This document shows positions 44,586 through 52,897 of a stretch of 64,000 nt of DNA, one piece after another; the first letter of the stretch is position 1; every line of letters begins with the position of its first letter. The DNA lies in NCBI RefSeq assembly GCF_000425545.1, contig NZ_AUDQ01000006.1, forward strand, positions 62,001 to 126,000, in the 5' to 3' direction. The notes under the pieces were generated by a model. The model saw only the letters and a list, made by a program, of their open reading frames with translations, did not search any database and had not been told where the DNA came from. Both the position numbers and the translations under genes were made by a program. Source of the DNA: Sporosarcina ureae DSM 2281. Lineage in GTDB: Bacteria; Bacillota; Bacilli; Bacillales_A; Planococcaceae.

Positions 44586-46099
44586 TAGCGTTTAACTAAA
44601 TTCCGTAACATGACGAAGTCCTGCGTTTTGATTTGTCTCGTCAGCAATAATAAAGCGAACAGCACGCCTGACGTAATGGCACATTCGATAAATAGATGGT
44701 GCGAACCGATTGGAATGAAAATCGGACGAATGACGACGGTCAGCAAGAACACGATATAGGTCATCGCGAACATCGAAAATCCAGTAGCGGTTGATTTGTT
44801 TTGGCGGAGTGTAGCAATATGCAAGAAAGATGTCACGAGTACACCGAAACCGATTGCGAGAACGGCACCCGTTTCTTGAAGACCTGGTTGCGATGCTAAA
44901 ATGAACATCACCGCAAGTTTTGCGATCCCTCCGTAAACGGAGTTCATCATGCCGGCTTTCGCATCACCTGTTGCCTGCAAAATGGAATAGAGAGGGCTTT
45001 GAATATAATAAAAGAAGAAAATGGGTGCGAGCAACGTCATATAGCTGCCGCCTTCCACAATATGGAACAGCTTCTCTGCGAGTTCTTGGCCGTGCATATA
45101 AAATACGGTAGCCGCAAATGCACCAGTTAAAGCGGATAAACGCAATGCTAAATGAATGCGTTCTTGCAACTTTTTGACGTTACTCGAAGCGGCTGCACCA
45201 CTGACGGCTGGAACGAGCACGACGGATAATGCGTACGGAATGAATGCCGGAAACAATAATAACGGAATAAGTACCCCTGAAATGACACCATACAATGAAG
45301 TGGCCGCTACCGTTCCAACGCCTGCCATGGAAAGTGCGCGTAAAAAGATGATGGGTTCAAGAAACCATGTGAAAGTACCAAATAGCCGACTGCCTGACGA
45401 AGGAAGTGCCACCTCAAGAATGGGCTCCATCGGATAGCGCGGTTCATTTTTCTGTGGCTTCGGATGTTTCTTTTGTTGCTGACGGTATTTGTATAGAAGA
45501 TAAAGTACCGACACGACTTCAGCGAGGAATGTCACAGCCATCGCATACGCTGCATTCATCATGGGATCTTCTGGAGCTAGAATGTATGGCAACATCCATG
45601 TGATCAATAAAATACGAAAGATTTGCTCAATCACTTGTGCCCATGCGGTTTCTTCAATACGTGAAATCCCTTGGAAATAACCTCTGATTAACCCACCGAT
45701 TGAAGCGATGGGTACGATGGCGAGGGCTACATATAATGCAGTGGAAGTTGCGCTATTACCGAGTAAAGTCTCAGCTAGAAAAGGAATGAACAGGATACAC
45801 GCAGGAATGAAAACTGCGCCGGATAAAATAGTGATAAATGTGGCGGTTCTCATAACTTGTCGCAATTGTACGGTGCCGCCTTGTGCTTTTAATTCCGCTA
45901 TTACCTTCGCGATTGCAATCGGTACACCAAGCTGTACTAAGGAGAGGAAAAAGATGAATGCCGGGTATGCGGTCATATAGATCCCGACTGTTTCTTCTCC
46001 TGCTACCCGCATAAATTGAATTCGATAGACGAAACCGAGTAATTTTGATAAAAACACGGCCGCCATCAAAAAGATCGTCCCCCGAATAAATGATGACAT
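44582..46099 (-). CDS. spoVB: MATE/MOP-superfamily flippase, SpoVB-like
   Basis: 505 residues, about 14 membrane helices, polysaccharide-biosynthesis (MurJ/SpoVB) type. It starts MSSFIRGTIFLMAAVFLSKL with the RGTIFLMAA family start and KLLGFVYRI. SpoVB is implicated in exporting spore cortex precursors. The ATG at 46099 follows GAAGGAG; upstream codons lack family similarity. Its position between the DUF421 gene and comN matches B. subtilis, though here it points the other way from its neighbours. Confidence 0.85.
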   Translation of the reverse strand: MSSFIRGTIFLMAAVFLSKLLGFVYRIQFMRVAGEETVGIYMTAYPAFIFFLSLVQLGVPIAIAKVIAELKAQGGTVQLRQVMRTATFITILSGAVFIPACILFIPFLAETLLGNSATSTALYVALAIVPIASIGGLIRGYFQGISRIEETAWAQVIEQIFRILLITWMLPYILAPEDPMMNAAYAMAVTFLAEVVSVLYLLYKYRQQQKKHPKPQKNEPRYPMEPILEVALPSSGSRLFGTFTWFLEPIIFLRALSMAGVGTVAATSLYGVISGVLIPLLLFPAFIPYALSVVLVPAVSGAAASSNVKKLQERIHLALRLSALTGAFAATVFYMHGQELAEKLFHIVEGGSYMTLLAPIFFFYYIQSPLYSILQATGDAKAGMMNSVYGGIAKLAVMFILASQPGLQETGAVLAIGFGVLVTSFLHIATLRQNKSTATGFSMFAMTYIVFLLTVVIRPIFIPIGSHHLFIECAITSGVLFALLLLTRQIKTQDFVMLRNLVKRY

Positions 46100-46230
46100 C
46101 CTACACCACTCCTTCTGATTTGCCAGGTTTTCCAATACAATAAGAATGCTTGGGCAAAACCCAAATATAGTTAAGTGTATGTGATATAATCAAGTTTATT
46201 CCGGAACTATACACGAGGGGGGAAGTGGCA

Positions 46231-46542
46231 TTGGATCAACAGTTGACAGACTTATACAGACAGTTGCTCCCTGCGCTAGAAAGTAAAAAGCAAGAATTGA
46301 CGTTTTACGGCTACTCGGAGATTACGGAGGAAGATTTACTGAAATATGTAGTAGAGAAAAAGTGGCGAAAAAAAGATGTTTCTGCGATGCGTTCTTATGA
46401 AATGATTTCAGATGTATTGACCATTACGGCGGCACAGTTCATGACCCATACGCAAACCGAGGCGCAACGCCACAGTGAAGACGTGTTGGAGCTGAGTAAA
46501 GAAGAATGGTCTGTGTTATTTTCGCCTAAAAAAGCGGATTGA
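46231..46542 (+). CDS. comN: ComN-like post-transcriptional regulator
   Basis: About 103 residues. The segment FYGYSEITEEDLLKYVVEKK and the helical remainder match the ComN (YrzD) family, located between spoVB and secDF in B. subtilis, where it influences comE mRNA and pole localisation. TTG at 46231 is preferred because GAGGGGGG lies eight bases upstream; GTG at 46225 is too close. An extended -10 (TGATATAAT, 46182-46190) precedes it. Confidence 0.8.
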   Translation: MDQQLTDLYRQLLPALESKKQELTFYGYSEITEEDLLKYVVEKKWRKKDVSAMRSYEMISDVLTITAAQFMTHTQTEAQRHSEDVLELSKEEWSVLFSPKKAD

Positions 46543-46566
46543 TTTGCAATTCCTATCATGAAGTAT

Positions 46567-46595
46567 TTGACACAGACAACCTACTGTTTCATAAT
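46567..46595 (+). promoter_or_regulatory. Sigma-A-type promoter for secDF
   Basis: TTGACA (46567-46572), 17 bases, CATAAT (46590-46595), 77 bases ahead of the start codon. Confidence 0.7.
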
Positions 46596-46672
46596 TGGTA
46601 TGTTGTACAATGAGAGAAGAAAGTACATAACAGGTGCTATGCCGCTCTAGTATATGAGGGGGAAAAGGAAAT

Positions 46673-48940
46673 ATGAAAAACAGAGGAAGGATCGTCGCGT
46701 TTTTGCTGCTCATCGTTATTTTAGCATCAACGGTATTTTCCACGACGAGTCCGATTTTAAAAGATGTCAAGTTAGGCCTTGACTTACAGGGTGGTTTCGA
46801 GGTTCTGTATCAAGTGAAGCCATTGAAAGAAGGACAAAAGATCACGGAGTCAACGGTTGCCGATACGGCACGTGCATTGACGAATCGTATTGACGTGCTC
46901 GGTGTAAACGAACCAAGCATTCAAATCGAATCCAACAACCGAATCCGCGTTCAGCTTGCCGGGGTAGAAGATCAGGAAACTGCCCGCGAATTATTATCCA
47001 CCCAAGCCAATCTATCATTCCGTAATGCGAATGATGAATTGATGCTTGACGGAAATGATTTGAAAGAAGGTAAAGCAAAAGCCAATTTCGATGAAAATAA
47101 CAACCCTGTTGTTACATTGGAAATGAAAGATCCAAATAAATTTGGAGAAGTTACATCTGAAATTGCAGCAATGAAGCCGGATAACATGCTCGTTATTTGG
47201 TTGGACTTCATTGAAGGTGAAAACTCCTTTAAAGAAGAAGCTGCAAAACCGGAATCTGCTTTTATCTCGGCTCCGTATGTGTCTAAAACGATCAACTCTT
47301 CAAGCGTCGAAATCTCAGGTAACTTCACTATTGAAGAGACGAAAAACCTGGCTGGTATTTTGAACGCAGGTGCCTTACCTGTTGATTTAGAGGAAATTTA
47401 CTCGACTTCTGTCGGTGCGCAATTTGGTGAACAAGCACTGGATAAAACGATATTTGCTGGAATTATCGGTGTTAGCTTAGTCTTTATCTTTATGGCACTC
47501 TATTACCGTTTGCCAGGGCTTATCGCAGTTGTCACACTCTCTGTTTATATCTTTTTGATTTTGCTAGTGTTCACATTAATCAACGGTGTGTTGACACTAC
47601 CTGGTATCGCGGCATTAATGCTCGGGGTCGGTATGGCAGTCGATGCCAATATCATCACCTATGAGCGGATCAAAGAAGAATTACGTGTCGGTAAATCGGT
47701 TAAAACATCCTTTACGGCCGGAGCGAAGTCTTCGTTCACCGCAATCCTCGACGCGAACGTCACGACACTCCTTGCAGCAGTCGTATTGTTCATTTATGGT
47801 ACAAGCTCTGTTAAAGGTTTCGCGACCATGCTCATTATTAGTATTTTGGTTAGTTTCCTAACAGCTGTTTGGGGATCTCGTCTATTGCTTGGACTACTCG
47901 TTCACAGTGGATACCTCGACAATAAAGTTAGCTGGTTTGGACTGAACAAGAAACAAGTGCATTCAGCGGATGAAGGCTATGAAACACTTGATCTTACGAC
48001 GAAATTTGACCGTTTTGATTTCGTGCATTCGAGAAAACGTTTCTATACTCTTTCTATCGTCTTATTGCTCGTCGGGGCCATTATGCTCGGTGTCTTTAAG
48101 CTCAACTTGGGAATCGACTTCTCAGGCGGTACACGTGTGGAAATGCTTGCTGAACAACAGCTCGATGAAACGGAAGTAACGAAACTTCTGGAAGAGATCG
48201 GCCACCCAACGTCCGACGTTGTCATTTCAGGTGATGATAAGAACATTGCGGTTGCACGATATAAAGAAGACTTCGGACAAGAAGAAGTCAATAAAATCAA
48301 AAAAGAGTTGTCTGAAGAATATGGCGCGGAACCAAACGTTTCAACGGTTTCCAATACGGTAGGGAAAGAGCTCGTACGCAATGCTATTTCTGCACTAGCA
48401 ATTGCTGCTCTAGGTATCATCATCTACGTAGCGTTCCGTTTCGAATGGCGCATGGGTCTAGCGGCAATTATCGGTTTACTGCATGACGCGTTCTTCATGA
48501 TTGCGATCTTCAGTATTTTGCGACTTGAAGTAGATATCACATTCATTGCGGCGGTACTGACGATTATCGGTTATTCTATCAACGATACGATCGTCACCTT
48601 CGACAGAATACGTGAAAACTTGAATCGCTCGAAGCATATTAGTACTGACGACGAGTTGGCAGCGATCGTCAATAAATCATTGCGACAGACACTTGGCCGT
48701 TCGGTTAACACGGTTCTGACAGTCATCTTCGTCGTAGTGGCATTGATGGCACTCGGTGCAGAATCAATTCGACCGTTCTCCGTCGCTCTATTGATTGGTT
48801 TGCTGGCAGGTACGTATTCATCCATCTTCATCTCTGCTCAACTTTGGTTCGATCTAAAGAGAAAGCAAATTTCGAAGAATGGTGGAATGAAAGTAGAAAA
48901 AGAGAAAAAACAATGGGGCTCAGACGAACCTGTTGTGTAA
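46673..48940 (+). CDS. secDF: Protein translocase subunit SecDF (fused)
   Basis: 755 residues. The SecD half has the LGLDLQGGFEVLYQV motif near residue 38 and the SecF half GIDFSGGTRVEM near 483, giving 12 membrane helices. RND-type, proton-driven enhancer of Sec export. The fused form is usual in Bacillales. Promoter and terminator are its own. Confidence 0.96.
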   Translation: MKNRGRIVAFLLLIVILASTVFSTTSPILKDVKLGLDLQGGFEVLYQVKPLKEGQKITESTVADTARALTNRIDVLGVNEPSIQIESNNRIRVQLAGVEDQETARELLSTQANLSFRNANDELMLDGNDLKEGKAKANFDENNNPVVTLEMKDPNKFGEVTSEIAAMKPDNMLVIWLDFIEGENSFKEEAAKPESAFISAPYVSKTINSSSVEISGNFTIEETKNLAGILNAGALPVDLEEIYSTSVGAQFGEQALDKTIFAGIIGVSLVFIFMALYYRLPGLIAVVTLSVYIFLILLVFTLINGVLTLPGIAALMLGVGMAVDANIITYERIKEELRVGKSVKTSFTAGAKSSFTAILDANVTTLLAAVVLFIYGTSSVKGFATMLIISILVSFLTAVWGSRLLLGLLVHSGYLDNKVSWFGLNKKQVHSADEGYETLDLTTKFDRFDFVHSRKRFYTLSIVLLLVGAIMLGVFKLNLGIDFSGGTRVEMLAEQQLDETEVTKLLEEIGHPTSDVVISGDDKNIAVARYKEDFGQEEVNKIKKELSEEYGAEPNVSTVSNTVGKELVRNAISALAIAALGIIIYVAFRFEWRMGLAAIIGLLHDAFFMIAIFSILRLEVDITFIAAVLTIIGYSINDTIVTFDRIRENLNRSKHISTDDELAAIVNKSLRQTLGRSVNTVLTVIFVVVALMALGAESIRPFSVALLIGLLAGTYSSIFISAQLWFDLKRKQISKNGGMKVEKEKKQWGSDEPVV

Positions 48941-48959
48941 TACGTTTGAACTATATAAA

Positions 48960-48996
48960 GAGCAGGGTATACTTCGGTATATCCTGCTTTTTTTGA
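48960..48996 (+). terminator. Rho-independent terminator after secDF
   Basis: Stem agcagggtata / tatatcctgct with loop cttcgg and TTTTTTT. Confidence 0.85.
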
Positions 48997-49013
48997 ATGG
49001 AGGAATGATGCAT

Positions 49014-49373
49014 ATGAAATTTCAATGGACTATTTTAGTCGGTTTGTTATTTGCTGTGTTGATCGCAGTATTTGCTGTATTTAACGTGGAGTCTGTACCG
49101 GTGAATTACTTCTTTGGTACAGAGATGATCCCACTTGTGCTAATTATTTTGGGCTCAGCATTGCTAGGCGCGATTATTAGTGGTTTCTTTGCTATTTATA
49201 AGTCGTATATAGGTGGGCGACGTGTGAAGGAGTTGGAAAAGCAGTTACATGTGAAGGAAGAAGAGTTGACAGCGCAGCGTAGAGAAATGCAAGAAATGGA
49301 AGAGCGTATCGATGCATTGATGGAGCCACCATTAGTTCAAGCGGAGATTATTCCACCGAAAGAGTTGTATTAA
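49014..49373 (+). CDS. LapA-domain (DUF1049) membrane protein
   Basis: 119 residues. Two membrane helices (TILVGLLFAVLIAVFAVF; LVLIILGSALLGAIISGFFAI) then a coiled coil (VKELEKQLHVKEEELTAQRREMQEMEER). B. subtilis has a similar gene (yrvD) between secDF and recJ. ATG at 49014 is about ten bases after GGAGG; ATG at 49005 and 49008 are alternatives. Its role is not established. Confidence 0.85.
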   Translation: MKFQWTILVGLLFAVLIAVFAVFNVESVPVNYFFGTEMIPLVLIILGSALLGAIISGFFAIYKSYIGGRRVKELEKQLHVKEEELTAQRREMQEMEERIDALMEPPLVQAEIIPPKELY

Positions 49374-49380
49374 ATAGGTC

Positions 49381-49424
49381 TAACCACAGCAACTCGTGAT
49401 GTGCGGCTTGCTGTGGTTTTTTGT
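49381..49424 (+). terminator. Rho-independent terminator
   Basis: Arms aaccacagcaa / ttgctgtggtt with TTTTTTG after the LapA-domain gene. The following 200 bases to the R2 repeat hold nothing I can call. Confidence 0.8.
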
Positions 49425-49634
49425 TCGTTGTTAAGGAGGGAAATGCGATAGTGTTACGGTATTTTGCTTGGGTTCGTAAGTAGTGGCTCTCGTTGTGGTT
49501 TTGGTAGGTGCTTTTCTTTATATGAACATAAAAGAGGACTTTATTTAGTCTAAAAAGTAAGCTACGTATTATCCAATCAGTTGTCTTATGTCGAAAGGCA
49601 ATCCCTCACGTCGCATAGAAAGAAAACGACAGTA

Positions 49635-49763
49635 GTTGATCGGAGTGGAAGGCGGCGACTCCCGATGGATCAGCCCGACAGGTGAGACAACTAAAGGGAG
49701 CTTGCGACCTAGTTGGCTCACCGCGGGCCCATGGGAAAGCGTCCGCCTGGAACGCAGATCAAC
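49635..49763. repeat. Dispersed palindromic repeat, copy R2
   Basis: 129 bases with perfect 7-bp inverted ends (gttgatc / gatcaac). An internal palindrome pairs ggtgagacaac with gttggctcacc. It is near-identical to R3 in reverse orientation, including the blocks aaagggagcttgcgacct and gggaaagcgtcc. It ends 88 bases before the recJ start. Confidence 0.85.
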
Positions 49764-49851
49764 GGCGTCATCCCACTCCCAATCTTCCCATATCGTTTCC
49801 TTTCAGTCTCCATCCACATTCGCTATAATAAGAACAGAGGATGTGAAAGCA

Positions 49852-50125
49852 TTGATACAATCCAAAAAAAGATGGCAAATCGATCGGCCAGACGAAGAAC
49901 TCGTCAACCAGCTCGCGAAAGACTTGAACCTTTCCACGATGCTGACGAAAATACTCGTTGCACGCGGAATCACCACAAGCGAACAAGCAAACGCGTACTT
50001 GCACATGGACGAGTCCAACTTGCATGACCCATTTTTATTACATGACATGCAAAAAGCTGTCGATCGCATCCAACATGCAATCGATACACAGCAACAACTC
50101 ACAATATATGGAGATTATGATGCCG
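49852..50125 (+). CDS. recJ: recJ exon 1 (single-strand-specific 5'-3' exonuclease, N-terminal part)
   Basis: From TTG at 49852 (IQSKKRWQIDRPDEELVN; spacing matches B. subtilis MLASKMRW) to the intron at 50126. It encodes 91 codons plus one base, ending in the DHH-family motif I, YGDYDA, then the first base of the next Asp codon. AGAGGA serves as ribosome site; in-frame codons upstream run through the R2 repeat and are not used. Joining to exon 2 restores DADGVTS without any frameshift. Without splicing, the frame runs only a few codons into the intron (GATRF) and stops. Confidence 0.93.
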
Positions 50126-52897
50126 GTGCGACACGTTTCTGAGTGAAAAGCTTAGACACTAGGATAAATCCTAGGAGAACTGATTTCTTGATAGGTGGAA
50201 TGATTGGGTAACGCCTTGAAACGCCTACTCTGATACTCCGACAAGCCTTTCAACGGTTATATTGAAAGGTTTGAAGCTCGGTGAAGTCGGCAGAGAGATA
50301 CCGTAAGTTAGAGAAAGCTCAGCAAGTATCTAATACGAAAGCTGTCCAGAGGTGGATGGTGTGTCCTATATGCCGGGAGTCCATAAAATATCTATGGTTA
50401 GAATGTGCTGCACAAGCACTGACGAATCTCTGAATGTACGGGTCTAGACGTAGTTGTTACAGAAATGTAACAGGTGGCAGTGCCATCGTGTGTGTGGGCG
50501 AGTAAAAATCTGGCGTTATGAAAACCCATAACTTGTTACAGGCAAGTTCAAGCATACAGGACTATAGGAGAAACCTAAGGATATATGTACGGATAAAGAA
50601 ATCGGAACGTGGAAAACGAAGGATGTGGAGGTATTAACCTACCTGCGAAACAGTTCAGTAGATAAAGGGGCGACCTATTAAAACTGATTTTCCTTTCGTG
50701 AGAGTGGAGCCATAGTACCTTTGAAACCATGATAATAAGTGGTGGAGGGATAGGCTCTAGTCGGAAATTTCAAAGACTTATAAATGCATAACAGACACAG
50801 ATTCGAGTACGACTAAAAGAATCACCACTTGAGAGAGGGGTTGATGTCTGTGGCAAATTCACAAATCGTAAAACATGTTAAAAAGTCCAAACTCAGAAAT
50901 GCAGAGTATTACCACATGCAAGATACACTTGATATGCTGCATGAACAAAGCAAAAATGGCAGTAGTTTCAGAAACTTAATGAGCATGATTAGTTCTTCTG
51001 AAAACATTAAGTTGGCGTATCGAAATATCAAGAAAAATACAGGTAGCAAAACGGCTGGCGTTGATGGTCGAACAATCGAGCATATATCTAAGCTAACCGA
51101 GGAGCAATTTGTTGGCTTTGTTAGAAATAAGCTTCGAGATTATAAACCGAAAGCAGTTAGACGAGTAGAAATACCAAAGCCGAATGGGAAAATTAGACCT
51201 TTAGGAATTCCTGCAATTTGGGATAGGATAGTCCAACAGTGTATACTACAAATTCTTGAACCCATAGTTGAAGCAAAATTCTCAGGGAGAAGTCATGGAT
51301 TTAGACCAAACCGTTCAGTTGAGAATGCGATAGCACAAAGTTATCGTCTAATGCAGAATTCAAAAATGTCATATGTAATTGATATAGATATTAAGGGATT
51401 CTTCGATAACGTGTCTCATGCCAAGTTGTTAAAACAAATGTGGGCAATGGGGATACAAGATAAGAATTTACTCACTATTATTTCGAAAATGCTCAAAGCG
51501 AAAATCAAGTTGCCAGATGGACAAATCATCGAGAATGAGAAAGGTACGCCACAAGGAGGGATTTTGTCTCCTTTGTTATCTAATATCGTTCTCAATGAAC
51601 TTGACCGCTGGATTGAAAGCCAATGGGAGGATGTTCCTACTAAAAAGGATTATCTGCAATACCATAAAAAGAAAAATAATCACGCTGATAAAGGTTACAA
51701 ATACAGGATGCTCAGGAAATCCAAGCTAAAAGAATGTTATATTGTTCGATATGCGGATGATTTCAAAATCTTTTGCAGTAATCCTAATCACGCCAAACGA
51801 TTATTTATCGCGGTACAAAACTGGCTGAAAGAAAGACTTGGTTTAGAAATAAGCGAAGACAAATCAAAAATAGTGAATCTCAAAAAGGGCTACTCTGAAT
51901 TCTTAGGGTTTAAGATGAAACTAATTCCTAAGGGTGATAAATGGATTGTGAAGAGTCATATGTGCGATCAGGCAGTAAGACGCACAAAGAAAAACTTGAA
52001 GCAAATCATTAACGGTATTCGACATGATAGCGGTGTTAATGACCAAGCAAGAAAAATAGCACTCTACAACTCGACTGTAATAGGACTTCATCAATATTTC
52101 CGTACCGCTACAATGATTTCCGAAGATATGGGGAACATTGCATACGAAGTGAATGCATGCATGAAAGACCATCGTATGAAAAGGCGAATTAAGAAAACAG
52201 GTGTGATAACATCTGATTTCATTAAGAAAGAATACGGGAAGAGCAAACAATTAAGATTTATATCACGAGATCCGCTCCTACCCATTGGATATATTAAACA
52301 CAAAAATCCGATGATGAAGCGAAACACGGTGAATGCATATACAAAAGAAGGTAGAGAAGAAATTCACAAAAACCTGACGACTGTTGATATTAATATTCTT
52401 CGATTTTTGATGGAGCATCCAATTCCACAACGAAGTATAGAGTACAACGATAACCGTATAGCATTATATTGTGCACAAAGAGGAAAATGCCATGTAACTG
52501 GGCAAATGTTAAACCCGATGACGATTCATTGTCATCATAAAGTACCACGGTTGCAAGGTGGTACTGACCAATATAACAACCTCTGTCTCGTTGATAAGGA
52601 AATCCACATCTTAATCCATGCAATAGATGAAGAAATAATCTTAAAGTATAAAAAGTTACTAACCAACTCACAAAGCCTGAATAAGATAAATACGCTACGA
52701 AAGAAACTGGAACTACAACAATTAACAATCTAATTGGACGATTAGACATACAAACGAACAAGTGAATTCTGTTAAGTTATGTAGATTACCAAAGTTTTGA
52801 AATTTTTCGATGGAACGCCGTGTGAGGTGAAAGTCTCACGCACGGTGTGAAGTGGGGGAAAAGCTGGCGATAAACTCAAAGGCTTACCTATCACTAT
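50126..52897 (+). mobile_element. Group II intron inserted in recJ
   Basis: 2772 bases. It begins GTGCGAC (consensus GUGYG) at 50126 and ends CTAT (AY ending) at 52897. Exact excision joins g|ac into an Asp codon and rebuilds GDYDADGVTS in recJ. Domain V is 52812-52849: stem gtgag / ctcac with a GAAA-type cap, lower stem ccgt / acgg. The triad is CGC (52816-52818) with the G-U wobble kept. Domain VI pairs agtgggg with cctAtcact, leaving A52890 bulged eight bases from the 3' end. The 5' 700 bases form domains I-III with no other gene. The reverse transcriptase frame lies in domain IV. Confidence 0.96.
50844..52733 (+). CDS. Intron-encoded reverse transcriptase/maturase with HNH endonuclease
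   Basis: About 629 residues, intact. The RT domain covers about 40-360: AGVDGRTIEHISK, PKPNGKIRPLGIPAIWDRIVQ, RSHGFRPNRS, IDIKGFFDNVSH, GTPQGGILSPLLSN and the catalytic YADD (VRYADDFKIF) with GLEISEDKSKI. The maturase domain X follows (about 400-490). The C-terminal HNH endonuclease has CHVTGQ, HCHHKVPRLQGGTDQYNN and IHILIHA. It promotes splicing and retrohoming. ATG at 50844 follows GAGAGGGG; TTG at 50829 is possible. The host gene recJ is on the same strand. Confidence 0.95.
   Translation: MSVANSQIVKHVKKSKLRNAEYYHMQDTLDMLHEQSKNGSSFRNLMSMISSSENIKLAYRNIKKNTGSKTAGVDGRTIEHISKLTEEQFVGFVRNKLRDYKPKAVRRVEIPKPNGKIRPLGIPAIWDRIVQQCILQILEPIVEAKFSGRSHGFRPNRSVENAIAQSYRLMQNSKMSYVIDIDIKGFFDNVSHAKLLKQMWAMGIQDKNLLTIISKMLKAKIKLPDGQIIENEKGTPQGGILSPLLSNIVLNELDRWIESQWEDVPTKKDYLQYHKKKNNHADKGYKYRMLRKSKLKECYIVRYADDFKIFCSNPNHAKRLFIAVQNWLKERLGLEISEDKSKIVNLKKGYSEFLGFKMKLIPKGDKWIVKSHMCDQAVRRTKKNLKQIINGIRHDSGVNDQARKIALYNSTVIGLHQYFRTATMISEDMGNIAYEVNACMKDHRMKRRIKKTGVITSDFIKKEYGKSKQLRFISRDPLLPIGYIKHKNPMMKRNTVNAYTKEGREEIHKNLTTVDINILRFLMEHPIPQRSIEYNDNRIALYCAQRGKCHVTGQMLNPMTIHCHHKVPRLQGGTDQYNNLCLVDKEIHILIHAIDEEIILKYKKLLTNSQSLNKINTLRKKLELQQLTI

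Noticed and set aside
48933-49013. Extended N-terminus for the LapA-domain protein
   Set aside because: The added codons would translate the end of secDF and its terminator; start codons with a ribosome site lie at 49005-49014.
49636-50142. A single 168-codon gene upstream of the intron
   Set aside because: Its first part translates the R2 repeat; only the part from TTG 49852 resembles RecJ, with a ribosome site and matching N-terminal spacing.
50844-52733. Retron or diversity-generating retroelement
   Set aside because: The RT has maturase X and HNH domains, and the flanking domain V/VI and clean splice junction show a group II intron; no msr/msd or template/variable repeats are seen.
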